From the NCBI GenBank assembly GCA_030840615.1, contig JAVEEE010000263.1:1-7782 (forward strand): a stretch of 7,782 nt of DNA. Direction: 5' to 3'. The position numbers and the translations under genes were made by a program. Below, one piece after another: positions 1-5,720 of the stretch (positions are counted from its first letter, which is position 1; each line of letters starts with the position of its first letter). The DNA is from Frankiaceae bacterium. GTDB lineage: Bacteria; Actinomycetota; Actinomycetes; JAFAQI01. Below the pieces are notes generated by a model. The model made no database searches and was not told the origin of the DNA. It saw only the letters and a program-made list of their open reading frames with translations.

Positions 1-686
1 TGCTCGACCAGACGTGCCAGCATCGTCGGCACGACCATGGCCTGAGTGATGGCTTCGCGTCGCACCGTCTCGACCCAGCTGGCCGGGTCGAACGCCTCGA
101 GATAGACGACCCGACGACCGGCATAGAGGTTCGACACCAGGTTGGTCACGCCGGCCACGTGGTACGGCGGCACCGTGACAAGCGCGGCCTCGTCAGGTGC
201 GGCAGCGCCGAACTCGACGGTGCCGAACAGGTAGGCCATCAAGTGCCGATGTCGCAGCACCGCCGCCTTCGGCGCGGCCGTGGTGCCACTCGTGTAGAGC
301 AGCACCGCGACCAGGTCCTCGTCAGTCGGCATGTCGGGCGCCAGGTCGGCGTCACCGGCCCAAGCCTCGAGATCGTCGCCGACATTGACCACCAGCGAGT
401 CGGGCTGCTCTGCAACGAGAGCCTCGAGCTGGTCGCGCGACAGCCGGTAGTTCAGCGGCACGAAAGGGACTCCCGCACGCGCGGCGGCGAACAGCGCGAC
501 CGGGAGCGCGGGCGAGCTCGGGCCGACGTGCACGACGGCCCGATTGCCGTCCGCGACCAGTCGGGCAGCGACGCCTCGAACGAGATGATCGAGCTCGCCG
601 TAGGTCACGGACTGACCCGCACACGTCACCGCGACGCGCTCCGGATGCGCCGACAGGGCGAGATCGAGCACGAGCGTGAGGTTCAC
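1..686 (-). CDS. Acyl-CoA synthetase (AMP-binding, class I adenylate-forming), N-terminal part, cut by the left edge
   Basis: This enzyme would activate a carboxylic acid to its acyl-CoA through an acyl-adenylate in the cytoplasm. I translated 228 codons by hand from a GTG at 686-684, with no stop before the window edge. The start is chosen because the protein begins with a typical synthetase N-terminus (NLTLVLDLALSAHPERVAVT) and a YGEL motif; I see no strong ribosome binding site, so coupling to the upstream gene, whose stop lies 7 bases away, is likely. The phosphate-binding A3 loop LLYTSGTTAAPK is at residues 129-140, with Ala where many relatives have Gly before the Pro-Lys. A VPPYHVAG segment (near residue 172) and an AMVVPTMLARLVE segment (near 215-227) are also typical. 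The rest of the large domain and the C-terminal lid lie outside the window, so substrate class cannot be judged. Family assignment is firm. Confidence 0.93.
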   Translation of the reverse strand, partial: MNLTLVLDLALSAHPERVAVTCAGQSVTYGELDHLVRGVAARLVADGNRAVVHVGPSSPALPVALFAAARAGVPFVPLNYRLSRDQLEALVAEQPDSLVVNVGDDLEAWAGDADLAPDMPTDEDLVAVLLYTSGTTAAPKAAVLRHRHLMAYLFGTVEFGAAAPDEAALVTVPPYHVAGVTNLVSNLYAGRRVVYLEAFDPASWVETVRREAITQAMVVPTMLARLVE

Positions 687-693
687 GAGCGGG

Positions 694-993
694 TCAGTCC
701 GACGCGGGCAGTGGCTTCGGGCCCTTGACAGCCAGCTCGCGACCGTCGACGGTGAGCGGCCCCGGGCCAGGCTGCGTGCAGAGCAACTCCAAGCCGGTCT
801 CCTCATCGGCGTAGCGCTTGCCGAGCAGCACGCCCTCAGCGATGGGCGTCGCGGGCGTGGTCGCCGCCGACTCCGCTTCGGCCATGGGTGCGCCGCAACA
901 GCCGATCTCGACGTCACCGGCCGCGGGCCGGACGACGACGACCTCGGTCGTGCACGTCGTGCCCCGCAGCTTGAGCCCCGGCTTGGTCTGCAC
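694..993 (-). CDS. Conserved small protein of unknown function, 99 aa, with four cysteines
   Basis: The function is unknown. The start is a GTG at 993-991, preceded at 5 bases by an excellent AGGAGG; an ATG 5 bases further upstream is out of frame. The protein is soluble-looking, with no signal peptide or membrane segment. It has two conserved-looking blocks: an N-terminal one with TEVVVVRP and GDVEIGCCGAPM (residues 16-37), and a C-terminal one with GVLLGKRYADEETGLELLCT (residues 54-73) ending in KPLPASD. Between them is a low-complexity Ala/Thr/Pro linker. Cysteines are at 14, 32, 33 and 72, enough for a small metal site, though that is only inference. From memory, similar small proteins sit beside acyl-CoA synthetases in actinobacteria, but I recall no assigned activity. 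The stop is 7 bases before the synthetase start, so the two almost certainly share a transcript and probably a pathway. Confidence 0.85.
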   Translation of the reverse strand: MQTKPGLKLRGTTCTTEVVVVRPAAGDVEIGCCGAPMAEAESAATTPATPIAEGVLLGKRYADEETGLELLCTQPGPGPLTVDGRELAVKGPKPLPASD

Positions 994-1123
994 CCCATCC
1001 TCCTGTCCGCGTCATCGCTGCCGGCTGAGGCCGGTGGCGAAGAACCTGCTGTGCGTCGTAGGGTAACGCCGTTTCCACCGGAGGTGGAACCAGGATCAAC
1101 AGTCAGCGGACCGGGAGGAACCC
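994..1123. promoter_or_regulatory. Divergent promoter region between the small-protein/synthetase operon and the SDR gene
   Basis: These 130 bases separate two divergent starts, so promoters for both directions must lie here or nearby. A TAGGGT (1059-1064, plus strand) and a TACCCT (1065-1060, minus strand) overlap back to back and each fits the actinobacterial TANNNT -10 pattern. I find no convincing -35 for either. Ribosome binding sites flank the region: AGGAGG for the minus-strand gene and GGGAGGA (1113-1119) for the SDR. A palindrome sits just downstream of the plus-strand -10 candidate. The promoter calls are guesses from pattern; only the geometry is certain. Confidence 0.5.
1073..1089. 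promoter_or_regulatory. 17-base palindrome, candidate operator
   Basis: TTCCACC-GGA-GGTGGAA is a perfect 7-base inverted repeat around a 3-base centre. It lies 34 bases upstream of the SDR start, immediately downstream of the TAGGGT candidate -10 and upstream of the TACCCT candidate on the other strand. Length and position suit a dimeric repressor such as a TetR-family protein acting on both divergent units. I see no second copy elsewhere in the window, including near the TetR gene, so which regulator binds it is open. Confidence 0.5.
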
Positions 1124-1894
1124 GTGCGACTCGAGGGCAACAGCGCGATTGTCACCGGCGGTGCCGGCGGCCTCGGCGAGGCGACGACCCGACGGCTCGC
1201 AGCTGCGGGCGCAGCGGTGATCATCGCCGACCTCGCCGACGACAAGGCGAAGCTCATCGCTGACGAGCTTGGTGAGCGAGTGCGGTATGTCCGCACCGAC
1301 GTCACCGAGCCCGACGACATCGCCGCCGCAATCGCGGCTGCACAGGAGCTCGGTCCGCTGCGCGTCAGTGTCAGCGCGCACGGCGGACCCGTCGCGGCCG
1401 GTCGCGTGGTCAACAAGGACGGCGAGCCGCTGACGCTCGACGGCTTCCGCAACACCCTCGAGGCCTACCTCACCGGCACGTTCAACGTGCTGCGTCTCGC
1501 TGCGGCAGCGATGAGCAAGAGCGAGCCCGACGGCGACAGCGGCCGGGGCGTCATCATCAACACCGCAAGCATCGCGGCGTACGAAGGTCAGATCGGACAG
1601 GTCGCCTATGCCGCTGCCAAGGGCGGCGTAGTCGGCATGACGATCGTCGCGGCCCGCGACCTGTCACCTGCAGGTGTGCGTGTCGTCACGATCGCACCGG
1701 GCACGTTCTACACGCCGGCCTATCCGATGTCGGAAGAAGAGGCATCCGAGCGGTTCGGTCAGGGCATCCCGTTCCCCCGCCGGATGGGCCGGCCGACCGA
1801 GTACGCCGCCCTCGTGCAGTCGATCGTCGAGAACGACTACCTCAACGGCGAGACGATCCGGCTCGACGCAGCCCTGCGCTTCGCGCCCAAGTAG
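1124..1894 (+). CDS. Short-chain dehydrogenase, HSD10-like (3-hydroxyacyl-CoA dehydrogenase type 2 family), 256 aa
   Basis: By family this would oxidise a 3-hydroxyacyl-CoA or hydroxysteroid-like alcohol with NAD+. The GTG start is supported by GGGAGGA 4 bases upstream. The Rossmann loop TGGAGGLG is at residues 11-18, Asp36 at the end of the second strand favours NAD over NADP, and Asp59 fits the adenine-binding position. Catalytic Ser149, Tyr162 and Lys166 (YAAAK) are present. The segment around NTASIAAYEGQIGQVAY and the C-terminal LNGETIRLDAALRF strongly resemble human HSD10 and its mycobacterial relatives. Two positions are unusual: the usual N(C/N)AG motif reads SAHG (84-87), and the tetrad Asn of the NLMGTFN-type segment is Tyr115 (YLTGTFN). 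Activity may therefore be altered or on an unusual substrate. It converges on the ferredoxin gene with 26 bases between stops. Confidence 0.92.
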   Translation: MRLEGNSAIVTGGAGGLGEATTRRLAAAGAAVIIADLADDKAKLIADELGERVRYVRTDVTEPDDIAAAIAAAQELGPLRVSVSAHGGPVAAGRVVNKDGEPLTLDGFRNTLEAYLTGTFNVLRLAAAAMSKSEPDGDSGRGVIINTASIAAYEGQIGQVAYAAAKGGVVGMTIVAARDLSPAGVRVVTIAPGTFYTPAYPMSEEEASERFGQGIPFPRRMGRPTEYAALVQSIVENDYLNGETIRLDAALRFAPK

Positions 1895-1917
1895 CAGAGC
1901 GGCTCTCGCCCAAGTAG
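1884..1917 (+). repeat. 11-base direct repeat spanning the SDR stop codon
   Basis: CGCCCAAGTAG occurs at 1884-1894, where its TAG is the SDR stop, and again at 1907-1917 in the short convergent gap. The offset is 23 bases. Between the copies is AGAGCGGCTCT (1896-1906), a near-loopless inverted repeat. It looks like a small local duplication at the gene end rather than a functional element. Confidence 0.6.
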
Positions 1918-1920
1918 TCG

Positions 1921-2112
1921 TCAGTCTTCGAGCATCAGCGCCTGACGCGGGCAGCGCGCGACGGCGAGCGCGACCTGCTCGCGCAGGTCCTCGGGCGGCG
2001 ACGGCTCGATGATGTAGAGGACGTCGTCGTCGCGCAGATCGAACACTGCGGGCACCAGGCCGGCACAGATGCCGTTGCTCTCGCACAGATCACGATCGAC
2101 GCTCACACGCAC
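1921..2112 (-). CDS. 3Fe-4S-type ferredoxin, 63 aa
   Basis: This is a small cytoplasmic electron carrier of the kind that feeds cytochromes P450 and some other oxygenases in actinobacteria. The GTG start at 2112 is preceded by AAGGA with 7-base spacing. Cluster ligands are Cys10, Cys16 and Cys55: the motif is CESNGIC, so the central position that holds a fourth Cys in 4Fe-4S ferredoxins is Asn13, and the last Cys is followed by Pro (RCPRQAL). This CXX-X-XXC...CP arrangement predicts a 3Fe-4S cluster. The middle of the protein carries the usual PAVFDLRDDD segment and the length is normal. It lies 31 bases downstream of the TetR gene on the same strand and is probably cotranscribed. No P450 or ferredoxin reductase is in the window, so its partner is unknown; the flavin enzymes nearby are not its usual partners. 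Confidence 0.93.
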   Translation of the reverse strand: MRVSVDRDLCESNGICAGLVPAVFDLRDDDVLYIIEPSPPEDLREQVALAVARCPRQALMLED

Positions 2113-2143
2113 GGAACAATCCTTCGCAGTCGCTCGGACGAGG

Positions 2144-2851
2144 TCAGCGCCGGAAGCGAACCGGCCGGCGTTCGCCAGTTGCGGATGACACGCTCAGACC
2201 GCCGAGACAGAACGACCACAGCCGCTCCGCGTCGAGCGGATCGCCGGTGAGGTAGGCGCCGAGCGCGTGCATGTGTGCCGCTGCTACCAGCGTCTGCATG
2301 AGGATCATCGCCAGGGTCTCGGCGTCGATGTCGTCGCGGAACTTGCCCTGGCGGACGCCTTCCTCGACCAGTTCGAGGATCAGGTCCTTCATCGGCGCGA
2401 GCACGCGCGCGTAGTCGCTGGGGCGGGACTCGGCGAGCTGCAGGTGGTAGGACGTCAGCGCCCGGCTGACCCCACCCATCGTCTGGTCGATCGCCTGGGC
2501 ATACATCGTCAGCACCAGTGACTCGAGCCCCGCGACGCAGTCGTCCTGGGCCTCGACCTGCCGCCGCCAGTCTTGCGAGGAGATGCGGATGACCTCTTCG
2601 AACAGCGCCAGCAGCAGCTCGTCCTTGCTGCCGAAGTGCTGGTAGAAGGAGCGCAGCGAGGTCTTCGACCGCTCGACGAGCTCCTGCACGGTGAAGTCCG
2701 TGCGTCCGGTTTCGCTCAGCAGCTCCATCGCGACCTCGATGAACCGGTCGCTGCGGGACATCGCCTTGGCCCGGGCTCCACGCAGTGAACGCTCGACCGC
2801 CCGCTCGCGCCAGTTGGCATCGGCGGTGGTCACGTCGCCCGGCTGTGCCAT
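2144..2851 (-). CDS. TetR/AcrR-family transcriptional regulator, 235 aa
   Basis: A ligand-responsive dimeric DNA-binding protein, usually a repressor. I place the start at the ATG at 2851-2849 (MAQPGDV), with GGAAGGG upstream; an in-frame extension up to 2935 exists but has unlikely composition for this family. After a basic N-terminal arm (residues 15-36) comes the TetR helix-turn-helix at about 35-80: FIEVAMELLSETG, then DFTVQELVERSKTSLRSFY and QHFGSKDELL, very close to consensus. The helical C-terminal domain (about 85-220) should bind the effector, possibly an acyl-CoA or pathway intermediate by analogy with regulators of actinobacterial lipid and steroid catabolism; that is inference. 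It is followed at 31 bases by the ferredoxin gene and is divergent from the exported-protein operon, which makes that gap and the palindrome at 1073-1089 candidate targets. Confidence 0.93.
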   Translation of the reverse strand: MAQPGDVTTADANWRERAVERSLRGARAKAMSRSDRFIEVAMELLSETGRTDFTVQELVERSKTSLRSFYQHFGSKDELLLALFEEVIRISSQDWRRQVEAQDDCVAGLESLVLTMYAQAIDQTMGGVSRALTSYHLQLAESRPSDYARVLAPMKDLILELVEEGVRQGKFRDDIDAETLAMILMQTLVAAAHMHALGAYLTGDPLDAERLWSFCLGGLSVSSATGERRPVRFRR

Positions 2852-3056
2852 CTCAAGGCCCTTCCGGTGCACGAGAACCTGACATGCAGGCTCGGACACT
2901 ACCGCATCCGCGTGGGAGAACGCTGTTCCGCACACGAAGAGGGCTGTTGTCTTATTGGAAAATATTTGAAAGATTGGCCGTCAGCAGGAATGGGTGCGCC
3001 CGCGTCGAACCCCTCCACACCGAGTGCCCAGCCCGCCGCTTGGCGAAGGAGTCCCC
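2852..3056. promoter_or_regulatory. Divergent intergenic region with AT-rich patch
   Basis: These 205 bases separate the TetR start from the exported-protein operon. Bases 2945-2975 are strikingly AT-rich against the GC-rich background and include the 8-base palindrome AAATATTT (2960-2967). A plus-strand TTGTCT (2947-2952) could serve as a -35, but no matching -10 is convincing. An imperfect inverted repeat, GAAC-GCT-GTTC (2918-2928), with partial CGTG flanks, lies between the patch and the TetR gene and could be its own operator. The final part carries the GAAGGAG ribosome binding site. Promoters for both directions are expected here, but exact positions are not established. Confidence 0.45.
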
Positions 3057-4034
3057 GTGAAGCTCCGCAACCGCCCGCGCATCGTCGTGATCCCGGCGCT
3101 GTTGGCAGCGGTCGCGGCGGCGGGCCTTCCGGCCGCGGCCGTGAGTTCCGGCGGCTACGACCCGGCCAGGCAGGGCTGCAGCACGTCCGCCGACGACAGC
3201 GCCCACCCCAAGTACACGGAGAAGGGGTGCTACGCCGCGACGCTTCAGATCACCGGGGCCAAGCACCGCTACGTCCTCGTCGGCGTGCCGCAGACCCCGA
3301 ACGGCACCAGCGCCAACGCCGTCGTCGTCTGCCTGGACTTCACCGGGACCGCGAAGTGCGCCCGCGTCGACCACGACGGGTTCACCCCGTTGCCGGACCA
3401 GAAGGGCACCGCGCTCGACCTGCAGAGGGCCCAGCTGCACGCCTACTTCGGCGCCGACGACAACCTCGACAGCGGCGAGCACGACGGATCCGAGCAGATC
3501 TCCAACGGCCCCAGCGACGGCGGCGCGGTCGTCGCCAACCTGACGCCGCTGTCCGCGATGGACTGGCTGACGACCGTCCTCGGTGGGGACCGCAGCTTCC
3601 TGCTCACCCACCCGCTGCCCGGCGCCGACGCGGGAGCCGGTGGATGCGCCGACGGTCTGTGCTTCTCCGTGCAGACGCAGCGCCGGGTGGCCTACCGCGC
3701 CGGCGGGAAACACGCGAAGACGCGCGACGTTTCCAACTACGACGGGCACACGTGGGATCCGCCGAGCTGTGCCGGCCCCAGCGACACCGTCAAGGACTGC
3801 GGCGGGCACAGCATGGCGTGGTGGCACCGGCACAACCAGACGACCTACGTCGAGCCCGGGCTGCAGATCTATGAGGACCCGGACCCGCAGGGCTCGCCGG
3901 AAGGGCCTTACCCGATACCTGCCCTGTACGTCGGCACCTGCGGCTTCGTCGCGGGGGGTGGCGTGGCGCCGGCGTTCCCGGCATCACCGATCACCAACGG
4001 CGCCGGGCAGCTCGTGGTGAAGACCGGCTGCTGA
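3057..4034 (+). CDS. Exported cysteine-rich protein of unknown family, 325 aa
   Basis: I do not recognise this family. The GTG start at 3057 is chosen over an upstream in-frame ATG at 2994 because GAAGGAG lies 5 bases before it and because it yields a clean signal peptide: basic KLRNRPR, then a hydrophobic stretch (residues 9-28) with likely cleavage near AAA-VS (about residue 28). The mature part has ten cysteines (41, 58, 92, 101, 197, 202, 238, 248, 295 and the final residue 325), an even number that fits up to five disulfides outside the cell. An acidic Gly/Asp/Ser stretch (132-156) and an aromatic-histidine segment GGHSMAWWHRHNQTTY (249-264; His251, 257, 259) could bind metal, though no known metal-site signature is complete. 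It has no lipobox and no C-terminal anchor. Its stop lies one base before the next ATG, so it is coupled to the propeller gene and the products probably act together. Confidence 0.85.
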   Translation: MKLRNRPRIVVIPALLAAVAAAGLPAAAVSSGGYDPARQGCSTSADDSAHPKYTEKGCYAATLQITGAKHRYVLVGVPQTPNGTSANAVVVCLDFTGTAKCARVDHDGFTPLPDQKGTALDLQRAQLHAYFGADDNLDSGEHDGSEQISNGPSDGGAVVANLTPLSAMDWLTTVLGGDRSFLLTHPLPGADAGAGGCADGLCFSVQTQRRVAYRAGGKHAKTRDVSNYDGHTWDPPSCAGPSDTVKDCGGHSMAWWHRHNQTTYVEPGLQIYEDPDPQGSPEGPYPIPALYVGTCGFVAGGGVAPAFPASPITNGAGQLVVKTGC

Positions 4035-4035
4035 G

Positions 4036-5673
4036 ATGTCCCGCCGACGTCTCATCGTGTCGGTCGGCATCGCCGCATCACTGATCGGCGCGACCTGTGC
4101 GGTCGCGACTCCCGGCGTCCAGCCGAGATGCGCGAGTCGTGATTGGCGGGCATTCGGAGCCGGCGTCGTACACAGCTTCAGTGTTGCCACCGGGTGCTCG
4201 CGCATCAACGCGACGACCGTGTCGGCCCTCGTGCCCGCTTGGGTGCTGCACACCCCGGACTCGGTGACCGCGTCGCCGGCGATCGCGGACGGGACCGCCT
4301 ACGTCGGGTCGTGGGACGGCACGTTTTACGCCGTGAACGTGGCCAGCGGAGCGGTGCGCTGGACCTTCATGATCAGGAGCCATGCGCGGACGGCATTCGG
4401 CCGCATCGTGTCGAGCGCGACTATCGAGCCCTATCGAGACCCGGTCACGCACAAGCTGCGCATGGTGGTGCTCTTCGGCGGCGGCTCGAGCCTGTGGGCG
4501 GTCGATGCGAAGACGGGCAAGGAGCTCGCCAGCATCGACCTCGATCCGCGCACGCCCGCACTTCGGCACAAGCAGGACACGAGCGACCACCCGCCGGTCG
4601 CCGAGGTGGAGTCCTCGCCCGCGGTTGCGACCGTCGCCGGCGTGCGCCGCATCTATGTCGGCATCGACGTGCACAACGACGCGCACGTCGGCCGCACCGG
4701 CCAGGTCGCGGTGCGGCTGGTCCCCGGGACGAAGAGCTGGCAGTTCGCGCCGCTGTGGAAGTACGACGCCGAGACCGGGCGCACCTACACCGGTCGGCAC
4801 GGTCTGACCGTGGGATCAGGGCAGGGTTGGGGGTGCGGCGGTGTCTGGTCGTCGCCGGCGGTCGACGCAGCCGCCGGCGTGGTCGCGTTCGGCACCGCGA
4901 GCTGCTCATATGCATCTCAGGCCCATGCGGCGCACGAGAACTACGCGGAGAGCATGGTCGCGCTGCACGCCGCGACGGGGCGGCAGATGTGGCGATTCCG
5001 CCCGGCCGACGAGCTCAAGGGCGCGAAGGCACAGGTCGCCGACGCCGAGCGCGACGCCGACTTCGGGTCGTCACCCAACATGTTCGTGCTGGGCGGTCGC
5101 CGGGTGGTCGGTGAGGGGCGTAAGAGCGCCGACTACTACGTGCGGGACGAGCTGACCGGCGCTGCGGTGCACGTCAGCCACGTGGGGCAGGAAGGCGGGC
5201 TGCAGGACGGGTTCGGCGTCGGCGGCTTCCTCGGCACACCGGCGGTCGAGACGCTGCCCGGCGGGCACGTCCAGGTCGTCGGCACCACGGCTATCCCGGT
5301 CCCGCACTCGGCCGGCGACGTCGAGCCTTCCACCGTGTCACTCCGCGGCTTCGACCCCGCGACCGGGCACGTCAACTGGACCTATCGACTGGCCGGCCCG
5401 TCTTACGCGCACACCTCGATCGTCAACGGCGTCGCGCTCATCCCGGACACCACGACGTTCTCCTTGATCGCCGTCGACGCGAGCACCGGCCTGCCGCTGT
5501 GGCAGTCGCCCGTCCTCGGACCGCCGTCGTCAACGGCAGTCGTCGATGGCGACACGGTCGTGCTCGGCACCGGCACCCGAGAGACCGACCTCGAGTACAA
5601 GGCATTCGGTCACGCGGTCGACCCGCTGCAGCCGGCGTCCGGCATCCAGGCCTTCCGCCTGCCCGTCCCCTGA
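4036..5673 (+). CDS. Exported PQQ-type eight-bladed beta-propeller protein (quinoprotein dehydrogenase-like), 545 aa
   Basis: The fold is that of quinoprotein alcohol dehydrogenases and polyvinyl-alcohol dehydrogenase; an oxidoreductase role outside the membrane is plausible but not shown. An export signal (MSRRR, hydrophobic 6-20, likely cleavage after AVA at 24) starts the protein; it is not a twin-arginine or lipoprotein signal. The N-terminal DWRAFGAG...AWVLHT segment is typical of quinoproteins. About eight W-type repeats follow, with units such as SVTASPAIADGTAYVGSWDG (76-95), LWAVDAKTGKEL, LWKYDAETG, GVWSSPAVD (269-277), MWRFRP, VNWTYRL and LIAVDASTGLPLW. There is no CXXCH haem site and no adjacent Cys-Cys pair as in classic alcohol dehydrogenases; mature cysteines are 32, 54, 267 and 290. 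Electron acceptor and cofactor use are therefore open, and a binding-only propeller is possible. No strong ribosome binding site; translation is probably coupled to the gene one base upstream. Confidence 0.88.
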   Translation: MSRRRLIVSVGIAASLIGATCAVATPGVQPRCASRDWRAFGAGVVHSFSVATGCSRINATTVSALVPAWVLHTPDSVTASPAIADGTAYVGSWDGTFYAVNVASGAVRWTFMIRSHARTAFGRIVSSATIEPYRDPVTHKLRMVVLFGGGSSLWAVDAKTGKELASIDLDPRTPALRHKQDTSDHPPVAEVESSPAVATVAGVRRIYVGIDVHNDAHVGRTGQVAVRLVPGTKSWQFAPLWKYDAETGRTYTGRHGLTVGSGQGWGCGGVWSSPAVDAAAGVVAFGTASCSYASQAHAAHENYAESMVALHAATGRQMWRFRPADELKGAKAQVADAERDADFGSSPNMFVLGGRRVVGEGRKSADYYVRDELTGAAVHVSHVGQEGGLQDGFGVGGFLGTPAVETLPGGHVQVVGTTAIPVPHSAGDVEPSTVSLRGFDPATGHVNWTYRLAGPSYAHTSIVNGVALIPDTTTFSLIAVDASTGLPLWQSPVLGPPSSTAVVDGDTVVLGTGTRETDLEYKAFGHAVDPLQPASGIQAFRLPVP

Positions 5674-5703
5674 TCGGAGTGAGTGCGGCAATCACCCGCG
5701 GTC

Positions 5704-5720
5704 TATCGTCCGTCCCCGTG
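5704..5720 (+). promoter_or_regulatory. Possible -10 element of a leaderless transcript
   Basis: TATCGT at 5704-5709 fits TANNNT and lies 8 bases before a GTG (5718) and 11 before the ATG (5721) of the flavoenzyme gene. No ribosome binding site is seen before either codon. That spacing is what a leaderless mRNA would show, a common arrangement in actinobacteria. No clear -35 is present, so this remains a pattern-based guess. Confidence 0.35.

Noticed and set aside
159..728. 189-codon plus-strand open frame
   Set aside because: Opposite the acyl-CoA synthetase, whose minus-strand translation contains the A3 adenylation loop and runs unbroken to the edge.
1896..1906. AGAGCGGCTCT as a terminator between the SDR and ferredoxin genes
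   Set aside because: The inverted repeat has a one-base centre, so it cannot form a normal hairpin loop, and there is no T-run on either strand.
2852..2935. N-terminal extension of the TetR gene to 2935
   Set aside because: The ATG at 2851 has an upstream purine-rich site and gives the normal family length; the extension lies in the expected promoter gap.
2952..3833. 293-codon minus-strand open frame
   Set aside because: Opposite the exported protein, low-complexity Val/Gly/Arg composition, no recognisable domain or ribosome binding site.
2867..3874. 335-codon plus-strand open frame
   Set aside because: Arg/Pro-rich translation overlapping the exported cysteine-rich gene, which has a ribosome binding site and a signal peptide; typical GC-rich shadow.
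4036..4110. Lipoprotein or twin-arginine signal in the propeller protein
   Set aside because: The residues before Cys21 (Gly-Ala-Thr) do not fit a lipobox, and MSRRRLI lacks the twin-arginine consensus; an ordinary Sec signal explains the segment.
4036..5673. Cytochrome c domain fused to the propeller
   Set aside because: I looked for CXXCH in the whole protein and found none.
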